This document shows positions 34,781 to 47,800 of a stretch of 64,000 nt of DNA, one piece after another (positions within the stretch are counted from its first letter, which is position 1; every line of letters starts with the position of its first letter). The translations under genes and the position numbers were made by a program. The notes under the pieces were generated by a model that was not told where the DNA came from, did not search any database, and saw only the letters and a list, made by a program, of their open reading frames with translations. This DNA is from Phoronis australis. Taxonomy: Eukaryota > Phoronida > Phoronidae. The DNA is taken from positions 1 through 64,000 of the forward strand of contig NMRA01000889.1 in NCBI GenBank assembly GCA_002633005.1, read 5' to 3'.

Positions 34781-35133
34781 ACTACGAGTGACTATGGCAT
34801 AGCGCTTTGTCTCTGTGTAACTACGAGTGAGGACGGCATACCACTTTGTCTCTTTGTAACTAAGAGTGAGGATGGCATACCACTTTGTCTCTGTGTAACT
34901 AAGAGTGAGGACAGCATATCACTTTGTCTCTCTAACTAAGAGTGAGGATGGCATACCACTTTGTCTCTGTGTAACTCAGAGTGAGGATAGCATACCACTT
35001 TGTCTCTGTGTAACTCAGAGTGAGGACGCCTTACCACTTTGTCTCTGTATAACTACGAGTGAGGACGGCATACCACTTTGTCTCTGTGTAACTCAGAGTG
35101 AGGACACCTTACCACTTTGTCTCTGTGTAACAA
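34781..35133. repeat. 39-bp minisatellite after DDX1 exon 16
   Basis: Nine units of about 39 bp (AGTGAGGACGGCATACCACT then TTGTCTCTGTGTAACTA). One unit near 34913 lacks four to five bases, which shifts the otherwise open plus-strand frame (SEDGIPLCLCVT repeats). No start context, splice sites or similarity suggest coding. Confidence 0.95.
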
Positions 35134-35161
35134 TAGCGGAAGTGTAAGCATATTCAAGCTG

Positions 35162-35321
35162 TGTTGATTGACTTTCAAATACATTGAAGGCAATCTTTTT
35201 TCAAATGGGACTTTCTTATTAAGTCACAAACTGAGTGGAATGGTTGATTGACTTTCAAATATATTGAAGGCATTTTTTTTTCAAATGAGACTTTCTTATT
35301 TAGCCACAAAGTGGGTGGAAG
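35162..35321 (+). repeat. 80-bp tandem duplication
   Basis: Two direct copies with period 80 beginning TTGATTGACTTTCAAATA; the second has a few substitutions. It adjoins the 39-bp minisatellite. Confidence 0.9.
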
Positions 35322-37191
35322 GGTTCCACATATTTGTAAGTGGGAGCATTATTTATTTATACTTGACACATAAAAACGATTTAAAGCAAATATTTACCTT
35401 TCCCCAAACATATTTGTGTTACCTTTTTATTTGCTCAGTTAATATTTTCTTTATGAGCAGTTCAAATTTTTGCCATGCTGAATATTATGCACTGATTGTG
35501 AAAATTTCGCAGTCAATGCGGAATATTACGCACTTGCGCAATAGTACCCGTATTTTGCAGAATTTTTGCATATTTTGCAGAATCTCTGCATATTTTGCCG
35601 AGTCTCCGCCATTGCCTGCAAGATATTCTGCGGTATATTCAGCATTCCTGGTCATTTTTGCACAAAATGAGTGTTAATCAACATTTGAAAACCATTGACT
35701 TGAAACTCCCCATCAGAATGCAATTTCCCATCACCATGTTCTGAAGAATTTTCCTTTTTGAAGGCAATTTTTTGTTTGATTTGAATCATTAAAAAGATTA
35801 CCACTAGCCAACTGTGATGTTCAGTTTCAAAAGAAAGATTTCTCTGAAGTGAGCACCGATTACTGCATGTAGTTTTCACCTAGCCTTAACCTGTGATGGT
35901 AATCCCATATTTTCCATCAGGGTTCAAGGTGAGACAAATGCAAATCGTCCGTGACCTGATAATGCTAATTGTAACCCACACATTTTCAAGGTGACTGGGC
36001 ATTTGCACACTTTGTTCAGCTCAGAACATAAGGTTCTTTCAAGTTTCTTTAAAATTTGCAGAAGTGTGGAAGTCTCCATGGTTGAAATTGTGTGGAGTTG
36101 TGCATTAATCATAAAAGCTGTTTAGAAGACGGATATTGATGTTGTTAAAGATTGTTTAAATGTAATGCGATCATGGTATTAGTTTTGATTTAGGTGATTG
36201 ATGCATGCACGGGGAGAGTGACATGATTAAGAAAGTGAGAGTGTTTGACAATTTTTGACAAGAAAAGTGAGTGCATGTATTTTGTAGAATCATCAGGTTT
36301 CACTCTCTTGCTCCTTTACACACCTTCTCATTGGAGTTCCTTTTGTGAAGAGTAAGAATAGCATTTTACATTCTTGCTCCGTTACGCACCGTGTCAAGGC
36401 GCCGTTTCTTGTTCACATCCGTGGAATGCCCCTTTGTGCCAGTATAAGAATTACAGACGTTTTGCGATGGTGATATGTTTTGTGCCATATCAAGATAGCT
36501 CTTATTATGCTTCATGGTGACTTGAAAGATTGTGATTCATTGTTTGACAATCATGCGACGACTGTGACTGTATTATGCGCTTGTTTTCACATGTGATCAG
36601 AACAAATAAAGAAACTTGGCGATAAAGTGTGTTTTAGAAGGAAGTGTTTCTTTGACGCCGTTGTTGTCATGCCTGTGGCATTTCCTCAAGCGTGAATTCT
36701 TTTCTGAATGTCGTTGGTGTGGAACTCGATAATAGATGTATTGAAAAGAAGCTAGTGGGTGGTCACGCTAACTTCTCTTCATAGTCCAGTGTCTTTCCAT
36801 CTAGGTTGACCACTACAAGACAATGTTGAGAATAACATTGAAAGTTGATTTAGTACTTAAAGGTAATTAAGGAAATGTAACTTCAGGTAATGGTTTAAGG
36901 TACCTTGACTGGAGCATATTTTCAATGGTCTAATATCACGCAAAAATAAAAGGAGTTTGACATGATGTTGCTTGTTAGGACCAGTGCCTATTAGATTCAC
37001 TTTTGACAACATGCAATTAAGAATTGGTTATTTTATTATTTTTATGAAAAATTCAAAGTTGCGTATAATAAAAATGAAAAGATAACCTAGTTATTGTTGT
37101 TTTGATTGAAATCTCTTTTCTACAATATTTATTCCATCCACAGTTTTTAGATATAGGTTATGTGCAAAGGGTTGTTGTTAAGTTTGCATTA

Positions 37192-37287
37192 GTCAGATAT
37201 AATATGCCAGTAACTTAAGAACCAGTTTGATGTCTGTTACTCAGTAGAGAAAACTGGTTCTCAAAATTCAGGCATGTTATATCCGAC
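37192..37287. repeat. Hairpin element, family H1 copy 2
   Basis: Arms GTCAGATATAATATGCC / GGCATGTTATATCCGAC and AAGAACCAGTTT / AAACTGGTTCT. Shares AAACTGGTTCTCAAAATTC with 12712-12817 although the outer arms differ. Confidence 0.7.
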
Positions 37288-39271
37288 CATTACCAATAAG
37301 ATTATAAAACAGTAAATCTAGTGATCACTGTTATAGTAGTTCTGTTGATCGGTGTGGGACGGAGATGCGTGTAGTATGAACTTTGTGCCCCATCCCAGCA
37401 CCAGCCTCACAAAAATGCATTCAAATGTTAATATCACAACCACATTTTCTTGAAACCTATGCTGTCCAGATAAGTTGATGTGTTCTTTGGCATTCAACCT
37501 TCCATGATGCACTTGTTGTCCGGTGTTGTTTCCGCATGGAACGCCTGCTGGCTTACAGTCATTCAAAGTTCACAGTTTGTACTCGGCCTACACATTGCTG
37601 TATGGCTGACTTGCAGTTCTTCCGGAAAGTTCACTTATCTATGATGAGGGCTCTGAGTGGATTATGGGTGCTTTTGCCAAGAATTCTTAGTTGACACAGC
37701 AGATGTTATTGTAATCAAATAAAATGTGGTTTTCTCTTCATGATGGCTGCTTCCATTTGGAGCAAAAATGAGTGCTAATGACTGACCATTTTTACATAAT
37801 TCTAGAAGTTCTTATACTGATATAGGTCATGAGGGGTGTTTGCCTAGGTGCACAATATACGATTTCCTAAGCGGCATGATTATAAATGGCACCAAGAGCA
37901 ATTACGTGGTCTGATGTCCTACTAAATTTGAGTAAAACCTTGTTTTTGACTGACTGCATCTGACGCTGTTGATTTTGGGAAACTCAACAAATGCTAAATT
38001 ACAAATTGTGGCTCTAAAAGTTAAGGGCCTATGAATGTACATTTGACAGGTGTCCTATTTTTGAAAATTCTCGGTAGTACAGTAAAATCTTGCCATTTTG
38101 TAACCAAAATAATTACCATAATGGCCATTTTTCAAAGACGTCTGGTTGTAGCTATGGTACAAACCTTGAACATCTGAAAGCCTTACTTGATTGCATACAC
38201 ATCTTTCATAGAAATATCAAAAAATAAAGTTTAACTTTTCTCCTCGTATTGTGTCCTTTATTAACGAGATTTCACCGTAGTGCATTCACTTCGTAAGATC
38301 ATTCACTATGACAGCTGCCACCATGACATTGAATTGCTTTCTTATCAACAATCGTCATGATAAATGCGTCATTTTGCAAGTAATGACGATTTTCTGCAGG
38401 TGCTACTTAAAAGATTTCCTATGTCGTTTGACATGTCTCAATCACAGTAAAAATGTATTTTACCCAATGTGTCAAAACCTTAAGCAAGCAAGCCTAGTAA
38501 AATACTAGAGTTCAATCCATTCTACTGTTGTGTGACCAAGCCTGCAAGGAATTGCTTTGCGTAACAATTTTTGAAGACATACATAAAATGTTCGTCTCAT
38601 TTGCCTGATGGTAGAGCTTAAAATGAAGGCATACCTGTCACTGGCCATATTGCCATAACACCTGAATGCAGTATAGATCAACAAGTTATGAAATTCTATA
38701 TCCAAATTACTTAATGTAGGGACTCTTTCCCATCAAGTTAAATCCGATACTAGCAAAGCAGTGGCATAAATTACGAAATTAACTGAAGTTGAGCATTCGT
38801 TCTATAGCTGCAACGCTTAGCTATTAAATCCACCTGTTTTATGTGAAGTAAACTCGAGTTGTTACCTTTGATCCAAAACCAAATTTTTGACGTTTGTAGG
38901 GAAGGCCTTAAAGTGATTTTTTGGCCTTGAGAAATGAGATACTACATTGTTCTGTGCCTTTGATGGAAAGTGCCATCACTAGTAAGTGGTCGTGGTCATC
39001 TGGTGGTGTAATTCTACGATTGTTCTTGACTTCTTTGTGGTCACAGCCGAAAAAGATTAATTTCACACCTGCGCATGCATTCACATTGTTATGGATAGTC
39101 CATCAGTAGATGCATTGAAACATTGAACACGAATCAAAGATCATGGCTATTAATGGACATTCTGTGAAGAAACTTGACTTTTGATTTACCGTATGTCTTT
39201 TAAGACTGTAAAATTAGTCCCAATTTGTTCCTTGAAAACAGAGAATAAGGGAGTTTTTGGTCTTGCAAAGG

Positions 39272-39372
39272 TGACAGTTCATTACTGCTCGAGACTGTGC
39301 TTGGCGAATAATGTGAAACGCCTTGACTATACAACTTGTAAAGCCTGGTCTCAAGCAATAACAAATTGTCAG
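39272..39372. repeat. Hairpin element, family H2 copy 2
   Basis: Arms TGACAGTTCATTACTGCTCGAGAC (in two pieces) and GTCTCAAGCAATAACAAATTGTCA; followed by a GGCCCTGAAATCACATCTG-like tail and GAGACCAATTTTG, as in copy 1. Confidence 0.7.
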
Positions 39373-39986
39373 CTATTTCCTGGCCCTGAAATCACATCTG
39401 TTTCACCTAAGAAACAATTTGAGACCAATTTTGGAACACTGAAATAGTAGTGCATTCACAAGACGATTTTTGTGACTGAAGACAGGGTCAATTGCTCTAA
39501 GCTTCATGTTTTTTAATTTAAAAGTAATGTAAAAAATTAGCAATATTTTTGGATTGGGATGCATGATCAAAATTAGACCTGAATTTTTGCTTTCTTTGTT
39601 GATACTCTAGGTTTTGGGTTACAGCAAACGCCCTTCACTTAAACCCCCTGATATGGCGGGAAAGATCAATTTTATTTTGTCTAGTTTCTCAAATGAAAAC
39701 GTTCAAAATGTCCATGTTTAACTCATTCATTAACCACGATTTTTTCTTTACAACCATTTTATAAAACAAAACCTGCATACAATTGATAACATCTAGCATG
39801 TTGCGAACGTCGCCAGTTACAAACACAACAACCACTTAATTTTGGAGGATATTGTCAGATTCGTTTTTAGCATAAAAGTTCAGTTAGAAACAATCTTCAA
39901 ACGAAAACAATTCACGCATAATTAGTATTCTTATATTGCTGTAAACTTCATTGAAGACACGACTGTACTTATTGGTTGACAGCTTA

Positions 39987-41147
39987 AAGGTGAAGGCAAC
40001 CTTTTTCATGTCGTTTTGAGCTAAAATAAGGTTGGTTGGTTATCCTAGACATATTTTCCACTTAATTACAGCTTTTCGTAATTTTGTTAATTACTCGTCC
40101 GCTACTCCGGAAGTGACGTTTCAGGAGGCAAGCATTTCGCGCCAATTTCTTTTCATATAGTCTGACTGTGAGAGCTGCCAAGTCAGTCATTGTTCTACCT
40201 CGGTTGTTTAAAGTTACGTCGTCGTTTGCTTTCATTTACTAGTCAGTCAACATGCCACACTGTTGCTGCGTACCTGGAAGTACTCATTATCGTCTCACAC
40301 GTGCTTTGGGAGTACCTTAGCATCGCTTTCCGATGGATGACACACTTCGCCGTACTTGGCTCGTTCGTGTGAAGAACGCAGCGTTACCCGTCCACTTAAC
40401 GTACAAAGCAGTCGAGAATTTCCGTGTGTGTGGCAAGCACTTTCTGCCGTCCGATTATGAAAGGGATTTGTACGCTGAACTGATGAAGGTCCCTGCGAAA
40501 CAACGCCTGAAGAAGGATGTTGATTCCCGACAGTGCCGATCGCCACCCCCGAGAAGTGCGTTTTTGAAGACAGAAGCCTCGCGAGCTGTGGCCAGTACAG
40601 TGACTGGAGCCAGTGGATGCACTTCATCGACTGTCACCGGTGCCTCCGAACGTACCCCAGAGCATGCCATTCCTGGAACCAGTAGTGATTCGCCCTGTGC
40701 TGTTTTCTCCAGCCCAGAGCCTCTAAGCAGCCCTGCAGCGATATTGAGTAGTGGGAGTGATTACAGGCCCAGTTCGACACCTAGTGAAGAGGACAGTTCG
40801 TCGTCCAGTGAACAGATCGGTGAGCCAAACTTTGATAAGTTTATTGTGGACTTGTCTAAAGTGTTGGAGCTATTTAGAAGGTGCCAGGTGTGTGGCGAGG
40901 GAGTCACACGACACGATGTAAGCAGTTTTGGTGCTCAGGTCACCATCCAGTGGGAGTGTGTCGCGGGACACTCGGGCAAGTGGGACAGTTGTTCCTCTGT
41001 CCATGGTATGCNAACGTCACTTCCGGAGTAGAGGACGAGTAATTAATAAAATTACGAAAAGCTGTAGTTAAGTGGAAAATATGTCTAGGATAACCAATCA
41101 ACCTTATTTTAGCTCAAAATGACATGAAAAAAGGTTGCCTTCGCCTT
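39987..41147. mobile_element. Long-TIR DNA transposon, copy 2 (deletion derivative)
   Basis: Same TIRs as the element at 25798-27483 (AAGGTGAAGGCAACC ... GGTTGCCTTCGCCTT) with TA on both sides (39985-86, 41148-49). It carries only the THAP gene, which runs straight into the right TIR; the P2X7-type gene is absent. One undetermined base (41012) sits at the junction of gene and TIR, so the deletion could be natural or an assembly join. Confidence 0.85.
40252..41031 (+). pseudogene. THAP-domain transposon protein, interrupted
   Basis: Starts at the ATG at 40252 ([20 protein letters not shown]). After 22 codons the frame has a TAG (40318-40320), then stays open in the same frame to 41031. Order: THAP finger with W (RRTWLVRVKN) and the C-x2-H pair in VCGKHFLPSDYERDLYAELM; Ser/Pro-rich low-complexity linker; [46 protein letters not shown], a Cys-x2-Cys ... 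Cys-x2-Gly-His block typical of the transposase start in THAP-type elements. The second Cys of the first pair is Ser here (PGS versus PGC in the other copy). The catalytic part is missing. Confidence 0.8.
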
Positions 41148-41166
41148 TAATACTGACTCACTCGTA

Positions 41167-41394
41167 GTGTCTAAACAATCTCTTTTCTTCAGGCGTGCAG
41201 CTATGTAGCAAAACACCAAGAGACATAACAGACAAACAAATTAAAACAGTAGCTATATCTGCGTATATTGTGAGACCCCTGTCTCATGATCATGCTGTCT
41301 CGATATATATAGGGTTTTAATTTGTTTGTCTGTTATGTCTCTCAGTGTTTTGCTACATAGCTGCAGGTCTGAAGAAAAGACATTGTTTAGACAC
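41167..41394. mobile_element. 228-bp foldback (MITE-like) element
   Basis: Arms of about 85 bp begin GTGTCTAAACAAT and end ATTGTTTAGACAC. They include GCAGCTATGTAGCAAAACAC / GTGTTTTGCTACATAGCTGC and ACAGACAAACAAATTAAAAC with its inverse. The loop is about 50 bp. No coding capacity. Confidence 0.92.
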
Positions 41395-42279
41395 TTAATT
41401 TGTTGACTTAACATTTCTTGGAATGTTTTCGTAAATTTTCCTGTATGGAAGCCATTGCTGAACTAAGCTGGTTCCTTACAACAATTAATTGAAACCCACA
41501 GAGAAACCTGCAGTTTTAATTTTCATTATCACCCTAATCTGTTTTGAAGTACACTCTTGTAGCTCATAGGAAGTTGAGGATTATTTGCCTGCAGCTATGA
41601 AACAATAAATCAGTCAGACTGAAATTGCAATGGGTCACGTGGTTGCTTTTGGAAGGGGTGGAATATCTATAAATTCGTTTAACGAAACTCATCTGGTGTT
41701 TAATGTTAGCAGGAAAATGATGAAACAGGCATTTGTTTTTCTTATTTTGACACAGTTTAGGAACAAAGACGTTAACAAGACAAATCTTTGAGGAATTGTG
41801 TAAGTGAGAATTATTTGAAGCCTGAAAGTGCAATAAAATCTCACCAGTTTTGGACAAAAATTTCCTGCTTACATTTTTAAAAAACTTCTACCAACTTTTC
41901 AAAACATTCACTGATGGTAGCTGTGTTATAGAAATTAGAAGTGGTGAAGCATTTATTTGATGAACCGTCAGCTTTAAATAAAAGAAGAAATGAAATTTCA
42001 CTTGTCCTCCGATTTGCTGTGTCTTAGACTGGTACCGTAGTGTATGTGTTTCATAGCACCAAAGACATGCTAAACGCTTGTAATGCTTAGATTATAGAAC
42101 TTTTGTTGGGTGCTGTCTGGAATGTAATGTGTATATGCCATTGTAGGCTTTTACTATAGAATGTAAAAATATTTCTGGAGGTAAAGAGACTCGAACTATT
42201 GATTTAGACCACTTGTTGTTTTAATACTCTACTCGTTCTTAACATATACGAGATCTGGGTTTCTGGGCTTGGAAAAAAG

Positions 42280-42380
42280 TGAGAGTTTGTTGTTGCTTGA
42301 TACTATGCAACAAGCATAGTATATCCTGTGTTAACAAGCCAACTTGAAGAGCATTGTTTTCAAGCAATAATGAACTCTTT
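42280..42380. repeat. Hairpin element, family H2 copy 3
   Basis: Arms GAGAGTTTGTTGTTGCTTGA / TCAAGCAATAATGAACTCTTTC; downstream GAGACCACTTTG again corresponds to the tail of the other copies. It contains an inner small hairpin TACTATGC...GCATAGTA. Confidence 0.65.
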
Positions 42381-43166
42381 CAAGGCTATAAACGACCTTT
42401 AGCTTGACCAAGAGCAACTTGAGACCACTTTGTCTTTGGCAGGGGCCCTAGAGCAAAAGTTAGTTTTTGTGACTAAAGCCAGTGCATAGCTGCTTTAACT
42501 CAATCACTTATTCTAGTTGTCAATTACAATAATAGGGCTGCTTGTGAACTAAATGCGTCTGACAGCTTCTCTGCTCTAGTTAGGCTAAGTAATTGCTGTT
42601 TGTCAGACTTGGTAATACAGGATGAGGAGATAAAATAGTGATCTGATGATTCTTGAAAGGGTAGTCCTAATGTCATTCAGTTACACCGGTAAACCAATCA
42701 CATTAGACGTCTTAAAATATTGGTGCATTAATAAAGTGCAGTGTGCATTGTCAGCTGCGTGGTTATTATAACTGTTTTGACTTGGGTGTTTGGAACTGGG
42801 TTGAAGTCATATTGGACAATTGTGTTAGCGACAGATTTATGCAGGATTCCAAAACTAGGAATCTTAATTTTCTAAAAAAAAATCTTACCGAACAAGTGTC
42901 TTGGTTTTGGGAGTCGTATTTGTATCATACATGGACTTTGATTGTTGAGCATATATGTTTTCTCTCAGTCTAATGTTTTGCACAGCATTCTTATGGTCAA
43001 TACCCTTACAATGTCTGTCTAAATTTGAGATTCTGAAGTTGGTACATACAATGGTAAAACTCTTTGCGCGACTTGAATTCTTGCAGAAGCTACACAACAT
43101 ACGAGTCAATGTATCGTCCACCATCTTGAATATGTAATTAGGTAGAGTGAACAATGAATTCACATA

Positions 43167-44399
43167 CCGTATTCGCCGTAATAACCGCCCATGCCCCTAT
43201 AAGCGCCCCCCAAACGTTTTCAGACTTTGCTGAAATAAGCGCCCAGTCCATGAACGTGTACGTGCGAACAATGACGTACCTACAGTCCTAAAACTCGGCT
43301 ACAGTAACGTCTTCAATTTATCAAAAAATTTTTGCACGGGTCTTCTAGACCACCAGCTGCACTGCTACGTTTGTATTTAGCCGTGACTATACACTTCAAA
43401 GTAACGCAGCGCTTCAAAAAGAACGCAACAGCGTTGCTACTCTCGCGACGACCGTCCCCTACTAAGGTCTGACCTTTCAATACAGACACATCGACTGTCT
43501 CACGAATAAAAATAACTTGGTGTTAAACGCACGTGGCCGGGAAGCGCGCGCTACATATATGAACCTGTCATCAAAGACATTACTTGGGAACTATCCATTC
43601 ATGAAACGGGTAGCATAGCATCGGTAAGAAATCAATATTGGCACTAATTTCCGACAATTTCTAATACTATAAAACATGTTTGCGTTATTTATGAGATATA
43701 TTGTTTGATTAACTATAAGTGGTGTTCTTAAGCCAAATATCCGATAAAATGACAACTGACAGTGAATGCTTACACACCCTTACACCGAAAAATAACTGTC
43801 AGATAGTTATACGTACGTACCCATCCAGCTACACGGCGAATAATATGGGCCTTACCGAGACAAATGTCGAACGTTTTTAGCACATGAGACCGGCAAGTGC
43901 TGAATGAAACACGCTCTGGTTTAGGTCTACTGCTTGTGCAAATTTCTTTAGACACAATCAATGCACATCTAGCTCGTTAGATTGCGTGGCTCTGGCCAAA
44001 AGACGGTCTCTGCTTTGTCAAATGAACTCTGGTGACACGCACGCGCTTGCTTACTCACACATGCAGACGAACTTCAAAACAAACGTCACGTGACAACAAC
44101 ATGTGGGTTCGTCCAGACATTTTTCTCGCCGTGTTGCCGATCATACATGTAGATGGCACGATGTTGCACAGATTTGTACTTAAACCTGCCGTTAATCCAG
44201 ACCCCACGGGAACTCAAAAAAAATCTTAGAGACGTCTTTCATAGATTACAGATACGTCACAGAGCGTACATTTAATGAATCTTAGCTTCCGATTTCACGC
44301 GTTTCGGAGACCGGATTTCAACCGCCTTGGGTTATAATAAGCTCCCCCTCTGAACCGAACTTTTCTAAGCGCCCTGGGCAGTTATTACGGCGAATACGG
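43167..44399. mobile_element. TA-flanked TIR element (GTATTCGCC family), copy 1
   Basis: Inverted ends CCGTATTCGCCGTAATAAC at left and the complementary GTTATTACGGCGAATACGG at right, with more inverted similarity inward (ccgccca / gggc), flanked by TA at 43165-66 and 44400-01. It is CpG-richer than its surroundings. No transposase recognised. A frame at 44032-44229 is shared with copy 2 at 54349-55478 but resembles no known protein, so the element is treated as non-autonomous. Confidence 0.85.
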
Positions 44400-44639
44400 T
44401 ACCATCTAAAATAAGGTCTGTCCATTCAAAGGACATGCAAGACAGTCACTGCGTAATCCCCTGATTAGCGACACTTTCTGTTAATTCCTGATTATACATA
44501 TACATACTAATGGACGTCATCTTCTGAGCGATTTTAAAAATCACACAGCTGGTGATATAATAAATGAAGATTTTTGTTACTCATTAATTTATTGAATAGT
44601 GTTAGCATGCAAATGCTGCTAAATATGCATAGACAGGTC

Positions 44640-44840
44640 TCCAACTATTCTATCCTTTTGAAAACTGTGAAAAGCCTAATCTCCAAATACCGCCCTCGGC
44701 GGTTAAATTGGCAAACCCAAAAATTCGGGGTGAGCGGTTAACCAGACATGGGCGCTTAAACGTGAAATTTTCAAAAAATCGTGGGTGGGCGGTAAACCGA
44801 ACATGGATGGTTATTACGACAGGGCGGTTAATCTTACCTC
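44640..44840. repeat. Possible relict of a GCGGTTA-type element
   Basis: CCGCCCTCGGCGGTTAAATT, GTGAGCGGTTAACCAGACAT and GGATGGTTATTACGACAGGG CGGTTA recall the ends of the TA element that closes 240 bp upstream, but borders are unclear. Confidence 0.35.
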
Positions 44841-44849
44841 ATGATCCAA

Positions 44850-47800
44850 GTCCCCAGACAAAGTCGGAACGCGAAGCACTTTTCAAAGAGCTTTATCACC
44901 ACATCGTCAAACGACAGTAAAAATGTCATAACAGTGGATGATCCCAACAAAGGTTCTTGCCATCAGATTAGTCATTTACAGTTAAATTCACACAATTGCT
45001 GAGTAATAGCCCGTGCCGTCCTGCGGTCTTCTTAGAGCTGTACCTGTAGGGCGCAGATGACCAGTGACCATATGCAACGCTCCACTTGGATTGCAACTAT
45101 TCTCACGTGGTGACAGTGAAAAGTGCGCGCGTGCAAGCTTCACGTGTTGTAGAAGTCACAGCAGAGTCCTAAGTATTAGCTGTCAAGTTCTGAGTTAGAG
45201 AGCAGTTTTAAAATTATTTGTAATTAAAGTTTGAAAAACTAATTAATTGGGATGTTTATGTTCGAGACTCTGTGATTCATTGACATTTTCAACGTAAGGT
45301 TCTACGGCTGTTTTATTTCGACCGCCCGGCGAAGGTAGGTGGACATGAGCCAGTCACCAGTCAAAAGTTACTGCAAAGGCATTACTCAAAAACAACTACT
45401 TCAGATTTTGTTTGTAAAAAATACTAACACTACTATGAATGGGATAAGTCTAATGAACCCGTACAGTAGAGTCTGAGGAAGAATTAGTTCATACACATAC
45501 CTGCATTGGGAGAGATAATTAGAGGACGAAGCCCCCATTATTGGGGTAACCGGCACCCGTGGTTTGTTGTACGACTATATTAGTGACGAGCTCCAACGAG
45601 CAATGTGTTCTTATCGAGTCGGTGTTGTTGCATCACTCAGCTAGGCATAATAAACTGCAGGTTGCATAAGCGACCTGAAATTTGGAAATGAGAGCCGAGA
45701 TTTTGGTCATCTTGTATTTAGTCGTATAATGCGACCTAACAGCGATGTTTGTATTCATTGCTAAATGATCAACTTACCAAATTTTGTGGTGGAAAAATAC
45801 ATTTTTTATTTACATGCAAGATTTCCAGATTGTCCTATTATATCACCTAAAATATCGAATTACGGCACTGTTTGGTCCCGCTGTTTGCGCGCAATGTCCA
45901 TGCAAACAATCGCGACCTGGAAATGCCGTCAAGTAATACAACGGCCTGTTTCAATATGTGTCTTGTTTTTTACGACAAGGCAGCGACAAACAAACTCTCA
46001 AGACTTTATTTCCGGGGTTGAGCACGTGCGTATGAGTCACCTGTCACTCAAATATGCAGTCAAGGTAACTTGCACTCCAGTGTGGGAACTCGCGCGTGCG
46101 CACCACACCTAAGTCGCACATCAAAAGAGAATTGCGACAGTACAAAGTATAAGAGTATACCGGCTTGACTGTAGGTTTAAGATCACCGGGTGTTTATCTG
46201 ACACTGACAATGACACGTAGATATTTCAGAGTTGAATGGGCAGGATTTTGTTGCCTTTGAAACTGGCCGATGTACAAACAAAATTGTTCGGGAGGACTAA
46301 AAAGGATTAGGTGGAAACAATATTCACACAGTCACGCCCAGGTGGGGGTTGTCGTAAGAAACTGTATTGCAAAGAACCGCCATCGACGTTGGTGAAATCT
46401 GCCAACGTCAGTTAGACTGAGATGCATCAAAATGGGGAGAATTTGACATCTTTGCGTAAGTTATGGGAATTCTTCAATATCCAAGAGCTTCCCACCTAAA
46501 GCGAATTAGGATTGTTAATTGGCAAAACCAGTGTCACATTTCTCTAGCCTTATTTTTTAATATAGGCACTGCAGACGGAAACTTAGCGCAGCAGACGGCA
46601 TCGTTGAAATCGTAGGTATTCAAGCCGTTGGTGTTCTTAAACTTTTGCGAACATAAATGAGAAGAAAATAAAGTTTCAAAATGTTCAAGTATTATATTTT
46701 GAAGTAAATCCATGACCCGGGACAAGAATTTGTTACTTATATTTTAATTCACATTTACGGTAATTTGTTCTTGTTTGCAATACACTTCAAAGCTCTCTAA
46801 TATGGCAAGTTTGTGCAAGTTAACGTTTCAAATTCCACACTTAGTCACATTGCGCACCAACTGAAGTTGAGCAATTCCATCTGTTAACTAGGTTGGATGG
46901 ATTCTGTGAATTAATCACTATTTGGTCGGTTTCACAAATGGGATCTTGCTTTGCCATTACATGAAAGGAGTGGTAACTATGGTACAACTTGTACTAACCA
47001 GCAAATAATACAGTCTTCATCTTGCTGTAACCTAACTTCGGTACTTACGATTTCCAAGTGTATTGTGTATTCTGTTTAGAATTTTGTTATGAAGCAGTCA
47101 CGCAATGATAAGATTTATTTTTATCCCATGTGCGTTGAATCAGTCGAGTGCAATACGGCCATGTGATATTGTTTTCCGTATTCCCATCCCGGACTACTTC
47201 AACAGTGCCCTTTGACATGGAAAGTTCAAAAGGTAGGTCAATGTCGACTTGACGTTGTTAGCCAGTTGGATCATCAAACTTTCCCAAAATAATTTAAAGT
47301 AATACAGTTGCAGCAGTATAAATAACACTCAGCATGCAATCAGGACCCAAACCTAACATCTGGAACAAAACTGTTAATTACATGACACTTCTGTCTCAGT
47401 TTTCAATTGCTTAATATTAGATCGTCTGCAACTCAGACATGGATTCCTTAGTAACTACAATATCAAATATTATTCTTTTTTAACTGTTTTCTGGAAATGT
47501 TACAAGTTCAATGCACATTTAACCTTGTTTTCATATTTTGTTATCTCTTTTCAAGTAATAAATCATTACATTTAAAACTGTTTCTTTTTCTAAGGAAAAC
47601 TTGGAATCTAACGCCCAAGTACATACATGTAGGATGTGATCCACCATGTGAACAGTCTTGGAGAAGTATTTAAAAAATCTGCTGGAAAACTTGCGGATTC
47701 AAATCCTTTGGGATAAATACGAAACGTACCTCAATTGGCATAGATGAAGTAATGTCTCGTGGGACATTACTTCATCTACTCCACTCTCGGTACGTATGTA

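Larger units (their letters stand above)
33762..39980. other. Intron or intergenic DNA without recognised genes
   Basis: Apart from the minisatellite, the 80-bp duplication and hairpins listed separately, nothing coding was seen. In particular no exon with DDX1 motifs IV-VI was recognised. Confidence 0.6.

Noticed and set aside
34724-35147. Cys/Leu-rich repeat protein
   Set aside because: Produced by the 39-bp minisatellite; one unit breaks the frame.
45765-46112. 115-codon open frame
   Set aside because: No protein-like pattern, no recognised similarity, no splice context.
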